A stretch of 23,488 nt of DNA from JAAFHS01 sp031396505 (GTDB lineage Bacteria > Pseudomonadota > Alphaproteobacteria > Rhodobacterales > Rhodobacteraceae): assembly GCA_031396505.1 (NCBI GenBank), contig JANNKX010000066.1, forward strand, positions 1 through 23,488. The letters are read 5' to 3'. A program made the translations under genes and the position numbers. Shown piece by piece: positions 23,214 through 23,488 of the stretch. Every line of letters starts with the position of its first letter. The stretch's first letter is position 1. The notes under the pieces were generated by a model. That model was not told the origin of the DNA. It saw nothing but the letters and a program-made list of their open reading frames with translations, and ran no database searches.

Positions 23214-23488
23214 ATGCCAAAGCCGATTTACATTCTGAATGGTCCAAACCTGAACTTGCTTGGCCAGCGGCAGCCGGAGGTTTATGGGCGTGAAAGCCTT
23301 GAGGATGTGGCGGAGGCGTGCGGGGCACTGGCGGAAGACCTGGGGCTGACGGTGCGGTTTCACCAATCGAACCACGAGGGCGCGCTGGTGGACTGGATTC
23401 ACGAGGCGCGCGCCCAAGGGGCCGGGATCAACATCAATCCTGGGGCCTATAGCCATACTTCGGTGGCGATACTGGATGCGCTGCTGGC
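23214..23488 (+). CDS. aroQ: Type II 3-dehydroquinate dehydratase, 3' partial
   Basis: This gene runs off the right edge; 91 codons of an expected 145-150 are present. The start ATG at 23214 follows GGGGGA (23202-23207) at good spacing. The product begins MPKPIYILNGPNLNLLG, the standard type II signature, with the catalytic Tyr in PEVYG, SNHEGALVDWIHEA and NINPGAYSHTSVAILDAL all in place. The enzyme catalyses the third step of the shikimate pathway, dehydroquinate to dehydroshikimate. It is 89 bases after metF with a repeat element and a possible promoter between, so it may have its own transcript. Confidence 0.95.
   Translation, partial: MPKPIYILNGPNLNLLGQRQPEVYGRESLEDVAEACGALAEDLGLTVRFHQSNHEGALVDWIHEARAQGAGININPGAYSHTSVAILDALL

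Overview
The window reads as chromosomal (or large-replicon) DNA of an alphaproteobacterium, most probably a marine Rhodobacteraceae (Roseobacter-group) member. The evidence is the high GC content, a long PutA without the ribbon-helix-helix domain paired with a divergent Lrp/PutR-type regulator, the divergent metR/metF pair followed by aroQ, and a lamin-tail-domain exoenzyme. This is inference from gene content; I could not run a search.

Bases 1-4628 hold the 3' part of a very large, probably secreted, multidomain phosphate-releasing enzyme: lamin-tail domain, 5'-nucleotidase-like metallophosphatase, then an ExeM/NucH-like exonuclease-endonuclease-phosphatase domain. A 355-base gap follows, with two strong hairpins and a Pho-box-like direct repeat. 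Bases 4984-9361 are a tight five-gene operon: phosphonate-type ABC importer (PhnD, PhnC, PhnE), a class I SAM methyltransferase, and an orphan PhnM-like amidohydrolase. No C-P lyase genes (phnGHIJKL) are present in the window. Converging on it from the right (12573 down to 9440) is an arsenate-resistance operon: an ArsR-ArsC fusion, the ArsJ-associated GAPDH, and the organoarsenical exporter ArsJ. A second Pho-box-like site lies 35 bases upstream of the fusion gene. Taken together the first 12.6 kb looks like a phosphorus-scavenging and arsenate-defence block: an exoenzyme releases phosphate from nucleic acids, an importer brings in phosphorus compounds, and the ars genes deal with arsenate, which enters through phosphate uptake systems.

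Bases 12710-16721 are a proline-use module (putR divergent from putA). After it come a rhomboid protease (16765-17511), a convergent inositol-monophosphatase-family gene (18363-17575), and a CPA2/Kef-type cation:proton antiporter with an RCK domain (18502-20259). Next is a strikingly AT-rich 90-base island with a perfect DnaA box and a perfect IHF consensus match. A single-domain ABC-F-like ATPase (21079-20438), metR (22177-21272), metF (22267-23124) and the 5' part of aroQ (23214 to the edge) complete the window. Two copies of a short palindromic element ending in CCTACG sit at 20418 and 23135.

The most interesting candidate system is the PhnDCE-methyltransferase-PhnM operon, with its apparent co-control with the arsenate operon. 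I saw no tRNA, rRNA, CRISPR array, insertion sequence or phage genes.
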